Origin: Rhyacichthys aspro
Lineage: Eukaryota > Chordata > Actinopteri > Gobiiformes > Rhyacichthyidae
Length of the DNA stretch: 64,000 nucleotides
Direction: 5' to 3'
Assembly: GCA_036850595.1 (NCBI GenBank)
Contig: CM072159.1
Location: 4,305,978 to 4,369,977 of the forward strand
In this document: positions 34,781 to 48,530 of the stretch, piece after piece
How the letters are laid out: every line of letters begins with the position of its first letter
Numbering within the stretch: the stretch's first letter is position 1
The notes under the pieces: generated by a model
The model's database searches: none
Told to the model about the DNA's origin: nothing
Seen by the model: only the letters and a program-made list of their open reading frames with translations
Made by a program: the position numbers and the translations under genes

Positions 34781-37700
34781 GAAATGAATACATTTCTGAG
34801 CTTTATATGGTGGTAACTGCTCATTTGGACCATGTAATTAACACCCACAATGGAGGGTCATAGAAAACAGGTGCTGAGGCTAACTGTGACATCTCCATTG
34901 TATTTATTGTGTTGTTAAGTTTGGTTAGTCACGTTACGTGTAAAACATGGATGCATGTGTGTGCCATTTATTTATTCCAGTGGTGGTCTGCCTTTACTTC
35001 GAGCAGCTCATTGCTCACATGTATAGGTCAAGCCACCACGATGCCTATTACATATTGGTGCAATGATCCTAAAACCTTAAGACTCCTGAGTGGAGTGGAA
35101 TCTGGAAGGAAAATCATACCCGGCTGCTCCATTTCTCATTCTCATTTTGCACCTTAATTTTTTTGAATGAGAGTGCCATCTGGCATCAATTATTCTGGAG
35201 CAGGAGTCCAACCTACCTCCACCTCACGCACTCCTGCATTCCAACTCATTGTTTTCAGGACTACCAGGCTGTAAAATTTAAAACAAGAATGGAAGTATTT
35301 ATTGTGATTATAATTTACAAGCCTTATTAAGCGATTCAGAATCCAAGTTTACGTTTCACTTGGACCATTTGTGTTCAAATCGTATTAAAGTAAATTGACT
35401 CAATACGAAAAGACATTAAGAGCCCACTGATCCCCATATACTCTGATGCAGTAATTAGTTGAGCCTGTCAGTGTAATTAGCTGGGTCAGTGGACTATATG
35501 CAGTATTTGCATATAGTGCAATGCAATATTTGGTTTGGGTAATGCACTGCCAAGCTTGGTGTTGGAACTGGATCCATTATAACTGTAAAGTCGTGATTTA
35601 AGCCAAAAAAAAAAAAAATCTCACAAACTAAACCTACATGCCACACAATCTCGTCATCCACTTCAACAGGCCACCATTTTATCTGTCTCTCTTTTATCTG
35701 CTGCCCACACAAATTGTTTCCTGTCGCCTAAAGATGCCTCTACTTTGTTCTGTGCAATCCGTGACTCATTGTTGATCAACCATTTGGCATTTGTGCTTAA
35801 GTAATTATCCATACATTACTACCTAGTGGCAAAAAAACATCATTGTCATTATTATGTAAATCACAAATCCCTACAGAAAACATGCATAATATGAACATTT
35901 TGGTTTTGTGTGATATTTCACAGTAGTTAGGGAGCAAGCTGTAGGGATTGACAAAGTAAAAATGACTAGGAATTTTAATTAAAAATTGTTGTTTAGAAGA
36001 TTTTAATGTAGTCCTGTAGTGATCAAATTTGAATTTAGATCATGCTCTTTTACAATTACATCATAGGACTTCTGTTAAAACTAAAAATAAATGGTGAAAC
36101 TGTGAAAATCAAGCAACTTTTTGGAAGGTCTTGAGTTCAATCCACATCACTAGGCCAATTCGTGATTCATTGTCAGCAGAAGAAATGATAGTAGTTCTAG
36201 TGGCAGTTGTTGCCGTAGTAGTTGAAAAATTTCCTTCATGATGTGAAGCACATGACCATCATGACCTTCATGACCTTTAAAGATTTAGGTCTCTGAAAAA
36301 AGTCCAAAGCAATCATGGCTGATCTTAGCCAGCCGTTGTGGTCTGAGTTTTGATTGCCTCCGTCATGGTGCAGATACAGTCTAGTCCACATGCAGGACTA
36401 ACAGATTCAAAAAGTCTTTATTTATATCAGTCACCTAAATGGCTCTTTTTAAATTGTTCTTGTGTTGTATCATATTTAAGTGCATGTTAGTATGTATACT
36501 ACTGGATAAAAGATATAGTGAACAGTAGTAGTGGCAGAAGTAGTAGTGTTTTATTGACTAACTTGTCTGTGCAACAAACCAAAAGTAACTTAATACTTTC
36601 ACCCAATATTTACTCACTAATTGATAATTTTGTTGACTACTTTAACTTGAGTAATGTTCTTTGAAAGTACCCTAACATGAGTACAGATGTTCACCACTCT
36701 CCACTCATTCCATTTCCTCTTGAACAATGTAAACATGACTGATGAGCAGACATCTTGAAACATCTTTGCAGAAGCATCACATATTTGATTCGGGAGCCTG
36801 TGATAGAATAACTTAAATGTAGCACACAATACTCCAGCACAGTTCATAGTGCTGCACTGTCATTTTGAACCTGTTATCAGAGGCAGCAATCATTTTTGAT
36901 GGCGTCTGATAGAGTTTTGTTTTGTTCTAACATCATTGAGGGAACTTGTTTTAAAACTGGTCATGATTTCCTCTGTGACGGCAAACTCAGTTTAAGAAGT
37001 TATACCACAAAGAGTCCAGAAAGATTTACACCCACTGTGAGCTTAGGGAAATAAATGGACATTACTCATGATGCAGCACTGCTTACAAGATTGAGTGTGT
37101 CTTATTTCACCTAAAATGTATGATACATAACTAAAATCTGTCACTTGTTGTTCATGCATTCTGTTGTCTGATAGCAGAGAGGCTCATTAATAATATAAAA
37201 CAAAGCATGTCTAGTAATGAGTGTTCAGGGCTGTAATTAAAGCTGGCTTTTAAAAGAATCCCTGCTGTTCGAGGTTATTTACTTCAGGTACCATTTATCC
37301 TCCATTTTCCAACAATAGATTATTAAGATGCTCGACTTAATAACATCGACAAAAGGATTGTGTTATTGATTTACTTATTAGTCAAACATTACCATCAAGA
37401 GTACCTACTACCCTTATTAGAAATGGTATCCGTGCACTCATCAGCTTTATGTCCTTCTTCATCTGTTGTTTGTTTGTTCAGTTCCACATCCTTAATTTTT
37501 CTGATTACATGCAAAGATGCAAAGAAACAGCTTGGCTTGCATTAAACACTGTACGCGCTGTCAGTTAAATGGAGGCACAATGTATGGAGAGAATCCCACA
37601 GGTTTCAGAATAAGCCATCGTGAATGTTTCCTTTTTTAGAATCCACACATGAAAGCCGTTGATGAATGAGCTGAGTCTTAGGGGCTATGGGCATTTGTAT

Positions 37701-40700
37701 GCGCAGAGAGAATGTTAAACCACATCACAAATCACGTCGCATGCTTCTCTCTGTGTACATCTGTTATCGCGCTCTCCTCCTGGATCATTAGGCCACTTTT
37801 AGCTCTGCTTGTCCCACTTCCATCAAACGCCATGACCTCCTGTCTGTGCAAATGCATCTTGGGACTCATATTCAGGGCAAGAAGATTATTTCAGGAACAA
37901 TGTCATAAGAGAAAGAACTTGAAAACAGTAGAAGGTGTAATACTTTGTTGATTGACAGTGCAAATGTGCAGAATGTAACGAATAGTGGGTTAGAAAGGGG
38001 GGAAAAAAAACATCTGAGAAAGCAGAACAGTCCTTCAGTCCTCTCCTCCCCAATCTGTCACCTCAGCCTTGTTAAGTGTTAAAGTTCTTCAGAGACTTCC
38101 AAGTTTCTCGGGGAGGTTGTCAGCACGGCACTGCAGAGGGAGCTTATTTATGATGTCCATATAGAAACCGATTCAACAAGAGTCTCATGAGCCCTGACAC
38201 CTCATTGGCTGACACAGTAGCCCGACGGAGCGGGGCTGATGCACGGCAGCTGCAAGACTCCCGTGTGATGTTTTCAGTCACTGACAACACGTCCAGATAA
38301 AGTTTGACAAGAAAAGAAACAGAACCTCATTTGCCGCAGCTCATCCCTATTGTAGCCTGGGCATTTGGCCACCTGCTTTAACAATGAACAATAGAGCATT
38401 ATGTTGGAGAAGGGAGACAGTGCAGTTACAGGGCAGGGGTTAAATGTTATCAAACAGCGAACAAATATGTGGATGTGTTTTGAACAGTACTGCAACTAAA
38501 CACCTTTCAGTTTAAATCAAACATGAAACTATTTTCTGTCATGAGTTTTTAGTCCAGCTTTTTCCTCCCTCCATATTACCTTGATGCCACTAATCTGTAA
38601 AACTGTGAACGTTCTGGTCATTAGCTGCAACATCCACCACAGCTTTATTGTAACTGACATGAGATGAGTCAAAGTACATTGTTGTTTTGACTATGTATTA
38701 TGTCGTCGCTAAAGTAGAATTAACTTCTGGTTACTTACATATTTCAGAAAGTGGATAGTATGGCTGTAAGTTGGAATCATCATTCAGCTCATACATACTG
38801 TGTGAAAGTTTTAGACAGGTGTGAAGATATGCTGTAAAGTAAGAATGCTGTCAACAATCCACATTTTTTTTAATTTATTTTTTTATCAATTTACAAAAGT
38901 GAGTGAAGAGACAAAAACCAAACCAATTTTTAGATTGATCCCAGAACAAGGAGTCCTCCTGAAATGATGGTGTAACTCTGATTCCAACATCATGAAGTCT
39001 GACCTGGTCCTGTGGGATTACATGGTCTGGTTTAAGTTCTTTCTGAGATTTGATGGTCTGCTTTAGTCCTGTTTGATCTGGTTTTGTCTGGGATTCTCCA
39101 AATGTTTGAACGGAACTTTCCCAGATCGTTCAAAAACTGAGACAGTGGAACTGCTGTTTTGAGGCAAAGCACCAAATACCAAATATTGATTTGATTTAGA
39201 TTTTTTTCACTTTGCATTTTGTAAACTTATACAAATAAGCAGTTTACTTTACTTTTAATATCCACACCTGCCTATAACTTTTGCACAGTGCTGTACCTGC
39301 TATTTATCAATTTATCTATTGCTAAAGCGTATTGTATTACATAGAACAGTGGTCTTACAGATGGGCACAGCTGGTTAAATCATAGTATGCATGCCATCCC
39401 ACTAGGTACAAAAAACACTCTTACAAAAAGCTTCAATACCAATAGTACACTGCAAAACAAGCTACATGTTGTTATAATGAGTTTCTCTCAATACAAAAGA
39501 CCCCCATGTTGTGCTAGTGTTGATTTTTCCAGTGGGTCACCAGAAGTAAACAGCTGAATGGAACCAGATTGCCATCCATTTGATTGAAAACACCATCTTG
39601 TGCCATGGAAAAAATGCTTTACCCTTCTGATTTTTTAAATGAACATGTTATACTGTATGTACTGACGTAAATATTCAAAGATAAAGGTTGCTTTAAATCT
39701 AAATCTGATGAAAAGTTCTTCTTGTAGGCCCTCATTTGAATGTTTGATCGCCCACGTAACTATTTGAATTTCAAAGCTTCATCGGGTTCGACCTTGTTTC
39801 CATCTTTACTAAATTTCTTCCTAACTTTTCTAGCGTGTCGTTCTTGATCTTTTGGAGTTATGTACTACCCGCTTCAGTAGTCACGTACAGTATAGTGCGA
39901 TGCAGTTTACATGAAGGGAGAGCAGTTTCCTCACAGCTACAAAGGGAACAGAGCTAATGAAATACAATACAGTAAAATGATGTTTTTTCCTTTCCATCTT
40001 GTTAGTGGGGGAGCTCTGAATGTTGTTAGTGCTCTTGATGGAAGCCCCTGCCAGTGAACATTTGGGTGGGGAAAAAAAGACGTATCTATACCCACAAGAT
40101 TAAAACAGCAGATCTCTTCTAAACCGTAGAAAAAGTAGACAGTGTGCTGTTCTATTCAGAGTCTGGGCTTTGACTTACAGTAAAGAAAAAGTACATCTGG
40201 CTCTAGGAATGCTGCCATAACCTCATCCAATATCAAAGTACTTGGAGTAGTTTTTCTAAGCTGTTGAGTAGGAAAATACTCATTCCTCTATGGTCTCCAC
40301 CTTCGAGTTCATTGGCCTGTGGAGAGAGCAGTGATCTGGCTCCCTGTCAGGCTCCCCATGTAGAAAACCCCAAATCAACTCCACGTGCTTATTTCAAGTA
40401 AGGAATCCCTCCTCTTTTCAATCATAGCCCAGATCAAGCACTCACTTACCAAAGCTATTCCAGAGACTGACCCGATCTTGTAATTACAGCGGTTTGTGAA
40501 GCTGCGCTGTTGCATGTTACATTCAGAAAACTGGAAACCCCAAAAGCAACAACAGAGCCTCTCTGAAGTTTGACTTTTAAAAGAGTCGACTTGTAATAAA
40601 TGCAGTATGTATGTGGTTTTGTATGCATGTGAGGGTTTTCAGCTCGTGGCACTGGGACAAGACTGACGGACAGAGTTTGGGTTTGTGTCAGCGAAATTGA

Positions 40701-41280
40701 AGGACGGTTTGTGCAAAAGGGGTAATAAAAGGAATAGAGAATGTATTTTTGAAGGACTGTTTGATGTGTGCCTTGGCATTAACTCACAGTGTGCTTTTAA
40801 AATGAGGACATTGGTCTGTGAATGACTCAAAAAACAGACTGGAAACGGTGGGTGTATCAAATGTCACTGAGCAATATGTTTAATAGAATTAGAGTTAAAA
40901 CTCAGATGTTGTTAAGCACAGAAGTATAAAAGTTGCTGAATGATTTTGACTCAGAGCAGAAAACAAAGTCATATTAATTTTCACGGTGACTGTCACGTTT
41001 GAGATTGTATCTTGAGGTGCCTGTGAGCTGGGCATTTATTCAATGGCTAATTAGGTGTTTACGTCTTTTTTTTCCCCCTCCAGCCCTTGGGAGACGAAGG
41101 AAAAGAGTTATTTCTCAATGTGCCTCCTCCGAAGTGACAATTCTAATACTAATTACTTACAAAAAAATAAAACCCTAACACTTTAATATCTCCTTGGATG
41201 AACAATAAATGACTTCACTAAAAGCCAGTGTTATGGTCATATGTGTGTGGGAGGAAACATGCACAAGTGGAGGTCATCTG
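34781..41280. other. Intronic, no exon seen
   Basis: About 6.5 kb with A/T homopolymers and no coding exon, RNA gene or well-bounded transposon recognised. A 14-A run lies near 35605. The ORFs here are short and lack family resemblance. Confidence 0.5.
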
Positions 41281-41282
41281 AG

Positions 41283-41400
41283 GCTGTGTCCACACTAATG
41301 TCATTTCATTTCAAACAAAAGCAAAATTGAAAATGTTTAGCTGTATGTCACTTATTTCCTGTGGATCAGTCATGCAAAACTGTCCCAAGGCTCATCATAC
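41283..41400. repeat. Possible fragment of the 'gtgtggac' MITE family
   Basis: GGCTGTGTCCACACTAATGTC is followed by CATTTCATTTCAAACAAAAGC. It resembles, in reverse orientation, the end of the repeat at 22055-22410. Weak. Confidence 0.3.
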
Positions 41401-41857
41401 ACTACCACAGAAGAGTTGCTGCACAAAGCCATAGCTTTCATGAATAGAGCCTCAAAAATGAAGGGAAGAAGTTTACAACTGTGGCTTGTAGAGAAGTCAA
41501 AGAAACCCATAATTCAGTAGCCTTTGAGAAAACAGCTGTAAGTCAAGCCTGATGTCTGGTTTTGATCACACTTAGATACTTACTCACTTAGATAAATATG
41601 TTCTCAAGTTCTTTATTTATCTGATTATGATAATGATTAATATAATATAACGTAATTGTTACCTACAGCAGAGTACTCAATGGTTCTTTGAGGAAAAGAA
41701 AATACTCAAAACATATTAGACCCACTTACGTCAGAATCACATAAATGTTGATTGGGAAATCTATTTTTTTCCCAATCACAACTGAATTGTGGTGTTGAAT
41801 AAAAAGGTAGTTTGACAGAGTAAATGTATATTTATATCATAAATATTAATATGTATA

Positions 41858-41878
41858 ATTTATTTATTTATTTATTTA
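41858..41878 (+). repeat. (TTTA)n microsatellite
   Basis: Five TTTA-type units in a row. Confidence 0.8.
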
Positions 41879-44800
41879 GGCTATTTATTATTTTAAGTTC
41901 ACATTACCAGCTAGCTTCCAAACACCATTTTATTAGATGCATTGATGCAATAGTATAGTCGATTGTTAGGAAGGTACTATATTACTATAATACTTATCAT
42001 TATACTAGGTATAATGATAAATTCACACCAAAAATGAGATGATCATGTTTGCCCAGTGCATGTTCGCATGAGGAATTACTCAAGAAGAGAAGAAGAGAGC
42101 GACGCAAATCCAGAAACTCTTCACAGCTAATTAGGAGTGACTCACTGAGGTAACTGCCAATATGAAGATTTAATAGATACCTGAGAGGAATAGGCCCAAT
42201 CGAAAACTTACTAATTACTTGCGCATATGTTTTACTATTATTATTAACGCAATAACCACAATAATCACTGAAAGTTTGACAGTGATAGCACTTTGGCTTT
42301 AAACAAGGAAATTTCAGTCACTGTAGTTACATGCCATACCCCACACGCCCCACACACTGTTGAGAGCAGTAGTTGCTAGTTTGTGTGGTGAACATAACTA
42401 GCCTGGCCAGCCTGACGGCTTTCTCATTGTATTACATACAGAGATATCAGTCTGGTAGTACGGGGTTTGAACAGGATTTTAAGACAGGACCAACTAACGC
42501 TCGCTGAGTGAACCAATCAGAGAAATCACAGATGTGACGTAAGGAAAGTGACTGTCTGATTCCAGTTGTCAACAAACCACAGCGTACACCAGCATGGCTG
42601 GAGAGAAGATGCTTCAGTGATGGTGGAATGACCTCTGTCGTATTTGTCAGAAAAATCTGAGGACACGCTGTAATATTGAGTTCAGAGCTTATTTTCAATT
42701 GTAGTAAGCTACCTAAACCTGCGTACTGTTTTGGTTGAAAAAATTCTCACACTCAATATGACGCGAAACAAAATCCTGCTTCCCTCACTAAAATTGGCCA
42801 GTAAGAAAGAGCAGATTGGACAATCCCAAGTGTTAATGGTGCCATACAAACCCATCTGTGCACTCAACTTGAAAAGATGCAACTCTAAAATCATGTGACT
42901 TTTGTTGGAAAAGACCAAACTGACCACGTATTGACCAAATAGAACAAAATGAGCAAAGTCCAAGAAGTGGCGCAACAAGGAGGTAAAATGGTTCATTATT
43001 GTTTGGTGCAAGCATGTGCCAGGTTTACTGCAAAAACAAAGAAAACATGCAGATGTAGTGCAGCATTCTTTTGTTTTTTAACAAAAGAACATCCAATGTC
43101 CATGTCCAATCAAGTTGATAGTTCCTTCCAATAGGCCTCTTTACAAGGCTCAGTCTATTGTTGAAAATGCCAACATAAGAAAAATTACACCTTCTCTAAC
43201 ACACAGCTCAACAGTAAAAATAGTCTTAGATATCAATAAATCTGCAATTACAAATGGAACTTAAATTAAAGTCTTGGACACATTTCCTCCAACAGTAATC
43301 CCTGCTGCGATCGCCTGCTTACAGCTTACTGCTTACCTCACATTTTTATGCGACGCAGGAGAATGTCCAACAAGGTTATTAATTGATCGTGGTAAATGCA
43401 ATATTAATCTAACAAGTCCGCTTCGTGATCTGGCTTAGTTTTGCAGAATTTAATTAAGAGATACAGATAGATATGCCACATGCACTTCAAAAGTCTATTA
43501 TTCTTGGTGATAATAAGAAAGTCAACATAATGAATGTATGCTCTGAGAAATGACTCAGATAAATGAGAACTTTAAAGATTTCTGTGTTGTCATTTTAGGC
43601 TACATCGACAACTTTATTCTCAGACTGTTTCTCATATCATTCTGAGCTGTCCTATTGAATTTTCCACTAAACGGAATGCTTTCACAATTCAGGAGTTTTG
43701 AATAAAAAAGGGGGTTGTTGGATGAGAGCCATACTGTGTGCAAACTGGGTCACGGCGAGATCAAAAAATTCAGAAATAACAGCTAACATGCACATTAGCG
43801 ATCAGCAGTTCGAGCTGGAGGAGTTGTTGACGCCGGGCATGAAAGCGTTTCTTTGTGTGCTTGAATATTTGCATCGTGGAAGAATATGCTAATGTCTTGC
43901 ACAGGTAACTTGACCCTGACCTGCTGCTCGGTTTTGAAAAGAGATGAGCACTGTGCACAGGCTAGAGTTGTGTTGTGATTTAATATTCATTTATGGCGCT
44001 GTTAATCCCAACCACCATCCCACCAAAGCACGCACTGGCATCATATGTTGTTTGCTGTTTCGGGAGAATTAGGTTCAACAAGACAAAAAACATCCCAGGG
44101 TTTTTGTGCATGCTTGTTTAAAACTTTTTACAAGGTTGCAAATATGCCTCTGAAGTGGTCACAAGCTGCAAAATGAATGTTGTGCCTGTCTGGAAATTGA
44201 ACAAATGGATCTAATGGGATAGTCTGGGATTGTTTTCCAAGCGTTCTTACAAATATATTGTTTACAAGTGATGATGAAGTAGTGTGGCCGCCTGGAAAGG
44301 AGGGATTTAAAGTGACAAGGATTTAGGAGGGTTTTTTTATTATTATTTTTCATGCATTTAATAGATTTTGGGATGGACTATGGAGGAACAGACTAAATTT
44401 CTCATACATTTTGTGATTCTAAACTGTTGGCTTTGGTGAAAATGACCTTGAGCAGATACTCAAAGCAGAACACTGAGTGACTTCGACCGTGCCAGCAAAG
44501 TGGATCTTTTTCAATGTCACTGAATTGAAATAAAAGCCAGGTAATCTCCACAAACCCATTTCTACTTCTCCAATGTCTTTGTTCCTTTCTCTATCATATC
44601 TTCCATCTCATCAGATTTGTTCTCATGATAAAAACATCATTATTTTCCAGGACTGTGGAGCTTTTTCCTGTTTCTTTATCTGATTCCCATAAACACAGGC
44701 TCAGTCTCAACCATTTGTTTTAGATCGTCTTTGTAGCTTCAAAGCTGGATTAGGGAGACAAGAGTAAACTGTTTTGTGTGCATGCAGCCCGTGCTGTATC

Positions 44801-46920
44801 TGTATGAACTGCACGTGGAATGGGCTGTACATGATGAGTTCCCATTGATTGATGTGAGTTGGATTTTGCAGGTTGTATTCTGCAGCTTTACCGTGGGTGT
44901 CTAACATAACTCCAGTGTCAAGCTGGTTTTAACCCGACATGTCTGTAAGGTGATGCTTAAGCAAGCATTTCCCAAGTGTTGCTGAAGGAGCTTTACCTCA
45001 AAATCACAAGGTAAACCACTAACCAGCCACGCGTGTGTTTCTTATTCAGATGAGTTGGATATTTTTATCGCGCTCTTACACTGAAGGTTTAGGAATTTCC
45101 TTCCAAAATGATGATAAAGTTCCTCTGGTTTCTGGACTAACTTCATGTCAACAGTGGACAGACAAAGTTCCAGTCAGGTCACATTTCTGGTGGTCGGCCT
45201 CAACCTCAATGCTTACTTTCTTTTACTGGAGCCCATGTTGTTTTAGCTGTGCCATTGTGCCTTTTTTCCCTTCATACTCATTATAAAAGCCACAGTTATG
45301 TATATAGGTTTCACTCGTACACTTTCATACATGCGGCATTGTCATGAGCGTAACAGGAGCATGATTTGGTTTTAAACCCTAACTGTGAGTGTCCTGGTGT
45401 GTGGTTTTACATGAAACTGATCTGTGTGCAGTAGCACCATATACTGACAATTTGTTTTTATTGTAATCATATTGCAAAGACAGCTTGAACTGGAAAATAT
45501 TCTGGTGTTCAATGTGGCACACATTCTTACTTTACATATAAAATAACAGAGTAAAAATGAACTGAAATATGTCCTAAGTGTGAATTTAAATACAATGAAA
45601 CTTTGAATATGACTTTACAATATGCAACATACCATGGTTTATATTTACATTACATTGTAAGACCCAAAGATAAAAGAAATTGCAACATTTTCATCATTAT
45701 TTATCAAGATACATCCATGTAAAATGTGTAGAGCAGAATATGCACATATCAACAAAAAACTTAAAGCAGAAAAACATTAACCTTTGTTACAGTTTGATTT
45801 AAAAACACACACACAGTGACAATTGAGACCAAGATGAGATAAAGTAAAGTTAACTGCAAATGTATGTGTGGTTTGTTAGCATTTATTGGGTTAGAGGTGA
45901 TAGATGCTATACTGAACTCCATGGACCATCCCATGGACTCAGCTTTTGAACAACAGAGAGCAGCCAGTGGACGTCTGAGATCAGTGATTGAATTTCACCT
46001 TTAGGATTATTAATTTAGATGAATTGATTTGAATTGAAACCTTTAAAAAGCAGTCTTAATCTGTGTCTGATAGTGCTGTCCTGAAAAAATCCAACTTGAA
46101 ACCACAGAGACCAGACTAATTGCTGATACTTGCCGATAAAGCGAGAGTTTTTTTACACCATCAGAAACGTGATATAGACAATTGCCTTATGTAAAAGACA
46201 GAAATGAGACCTTCGAAAATGAGTTTACGTCTGAGATGAGACCTTTATCAAGATCAGTCCTGAGACCTTCAACACAACCAACCGTCATGACGATATTCAA
46301 CAACAGTATTGTGCATTGCATGTTTTCTGAATATGGTGCAGCTGCTAAAAAGCGGAGCTGTGTTCTGCTAGAAGCGCTTTAGTTACTTTTCTGCATCATG
46401 TGGATTTATCTGTTGGAACGGAGCAGAAAATACGCCACTGCTGGCCTCCCACTGACAACGAGGAGAAGAAGACACAGAACATCACCAGACTCTGAAGGCT
46501 ACTAAATAAATTGGTTCATCCTCATGCTCTCACATAAGCCGAATGTAAGAGAAGTCTAGCTCGGCACTGCATTCCCCCATCCCCAAGCACTGCTACTCCG
46601 TGACCTCTGACCCCATTTCACTGTCTGCAGCCGTGTCAAATAGCAAAAGCGAGCAAACTCTCTCTGCTCCTCATTTTGTCCAATTTAAATCCACATTCTT
46701 CAGCCTTTAAGTTTGACTTTTTTGTGATACCGCAGGTTCCAGAGGCAGGCTGTGGAGGAATCAGCTGTTCCGCTCTGAGGCTGTCATTTCTCTGCAGCAC
46801 TTTTTCATTGTTTTAGGTCCAGTACAACTCTTCACACATTTCCCTTCTAATGAAACGGCACATATCCCGACAGGTCTTGTCTTTCCCTGAGTGCACTCTC
46901 CCACTCTTCTGGTGTAACTC

Positions 46921-46935
46921 TTTTTTTTTTTTTTT
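46921..46935 (+). repeat. Poly-T run (15 T)
   Basis: Fifteen consecutive T bases. A minus-strand retroposon tail is possible; no body was recognised. Confidence 0.7.
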
Positions 46936-48182
46936 CCATATAACCCTTCAGTTGTGTCACGTCGACTGCTCATCACCCAGTGCCATGCGTTGCGCGCTCC
47001 TCTCGGCTGGTAGCTGTAGGGGTTTCTAAATAAAATCACGACTTATTTGCTGGTGTTGTTGTGATGACCTTTTTGGGGTGAGTTGCACAATATCAGGTAA
47101 AGAAGGTTTCGCCGCTGCAGGGCGAAACAGCTTGTATGTGTAAATGAAGTAACTCAAGTTTGAAACCTTGTGGGGGTGAAAAGTTTGTTGACAGAATGAG
47201 AGTTGTACTGTTTTGGGTGTCAAGCACGATTGCGCACATGAGCCAGCACAAATACGAGCTGAATTTTAAACAGCAGCACCTCTTAAAGCAGCCTGAACAC
47301 AGCTTTATCCAGTTCAATTTTTCTACCGGGCAATAAACGACAATGGTCATCTTTCATATCCAATCTGATCTTATTCAATAGGATTGTCTTGTTGTTGTGA
47401 CCTCAGTATAAGAGGTCAAATAACAATTTCATATTCATCACCTTCTTGCCTGGTGGCCTCTCTCTGTGAATACAAACATGGCCGACAGCTGCAACGGTTG
47501 TTGTCAGTGGACAAACAATGAGGTATTAGGGCTCATTAGTATTTGGAGGGTCACTTACATACAAGTTTGACACAAAGGGGCACGGTTTACTCTGGGATTA
47601 AATCTGGGAGACATTTCGAAAAATAATAAAGTAAATTAATATTTTATGTGTTGCTGTGTTTATTTAATTCTTTCAGGTTAAAATTCAAGCAGGAGTAATG
47701 CATCAAAGCAACATTGTTCACTTAAATATAGATGTCTTCAAAGTGACTTTGAATGTTACTCGACATAAAACTGTAAGTAGACAGGGTCTTACCGGATTGG
47801 TCGCTAAGAGACTGCACTACATAAGTTAAGGGGAGTGATACAGAGAAACTATGACTTAGCATTGTCTTCAAGGTTCACTTCCAGCACCTACACAATGCTA
47901 CACATCCACTATATATCAACACATCATTGGCAAATAACACAAAACTGATATTTTAGTTGTACACTGAGTTGATGACCTAGATGTACAAAACTTAAAGCAT
48001 AATATTTAAATACAACTCTGTTTGTGAAAAGTAATAGGGTTGTGAAATTATAGTTATGCTCTAATACTACTGATACTTTTTACAAGTGCATTTTTTTAAT
48101 TAGCAAAATTTATGGTTTCTCCCTTTGTGTGCCTCTCCAAACAGGATACACAGTTACTACTACCTTTAATATATTTCTTTTC

Positions 48183-48530
48183 CATTAGCCTCACAGGAAG
48201 GTCATGAGTTCAGTCCTCGGCCAGCTCTGGTCTTTCTGTGAGGAGTCTGCATGTTCTCCCCGTGTCACCGTGGGTTCTCTCTGGTTCCTCCGGCTTCTTC
48301 TCCTCGTCCAAAAAAATGCATGTGTAGGTGAATTGGCAACTCTAAAGTGCCTCTAGTGGATGAATGTGAGAGTGAATGGTTGTCTGTCAATGTCTGTGTC
48401 TAAATGTCAGCCCTGCTAATAACTCACCATTGTCCAGGGTGTACCACATCTCAGGCCCAAAGCTGCTGGGATAGGCTCCAGTCACCCGTAACGGAAGTAA
48501 ACAAAAGAAAATAAATAAATAAAATAATAT
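48183..48530 (+). repeat. SINE/LINE-tail family C, copy 2 (forward)
   Basis: This is the best-preserved copy of the family also found reversed at 31975-32320 and 50335-50555. Motifs in order are TTAGCCTCACAGGAAGGTCATGAGTTCAGTCC (a B-box-like GAGTTCAGTCC), CTGTGAGGAGTCTGCATGTTCTCCCCGTG, GTGGGTTCTCTCTGGTTCCTCCGGCTTC, GCATGTGTAGGTGAATTGGCAACTCTAA, TGAATGGTTGTCTGTC and GGGATAGGCTCCAGTC, then a short AAATAAATAAAT tail. These are diagnostic of a very common fish retroposon-like repeat. I do not assign it to a named clade. Confidence 0.75.

Larger units (their letters stand above)
41401..48182. other. Intronic, no exon seen
   Basis: A TTTA microsatellite lies at 41858-41878 and a 15-T run at 46921-46935. 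The stretch at 42390-42700 (CTAGCCTGGCCAGCCTGACG...) has a repeat-like look but no definable ends. No exon is supported: the frames at 42447-42698, 42709-43011, 46761-47039 and 47093-47350 are read as chance. Confidence 0.5.

Noticed and set aside
36115..36170. B-box-like GAGTTCAATCC (possible tRNA or SINE head)
   Set aside because: No matching A box or cloverleaf and no repeat body recognised, so the motif alone is insufficient.
42390..42700. Repeat-like segment starting CTAGCCTGGCCAGCCTGACG
   Set aside because: Suggestive of a fish repeat but no inverted ends, target duplication or second copy in the window.
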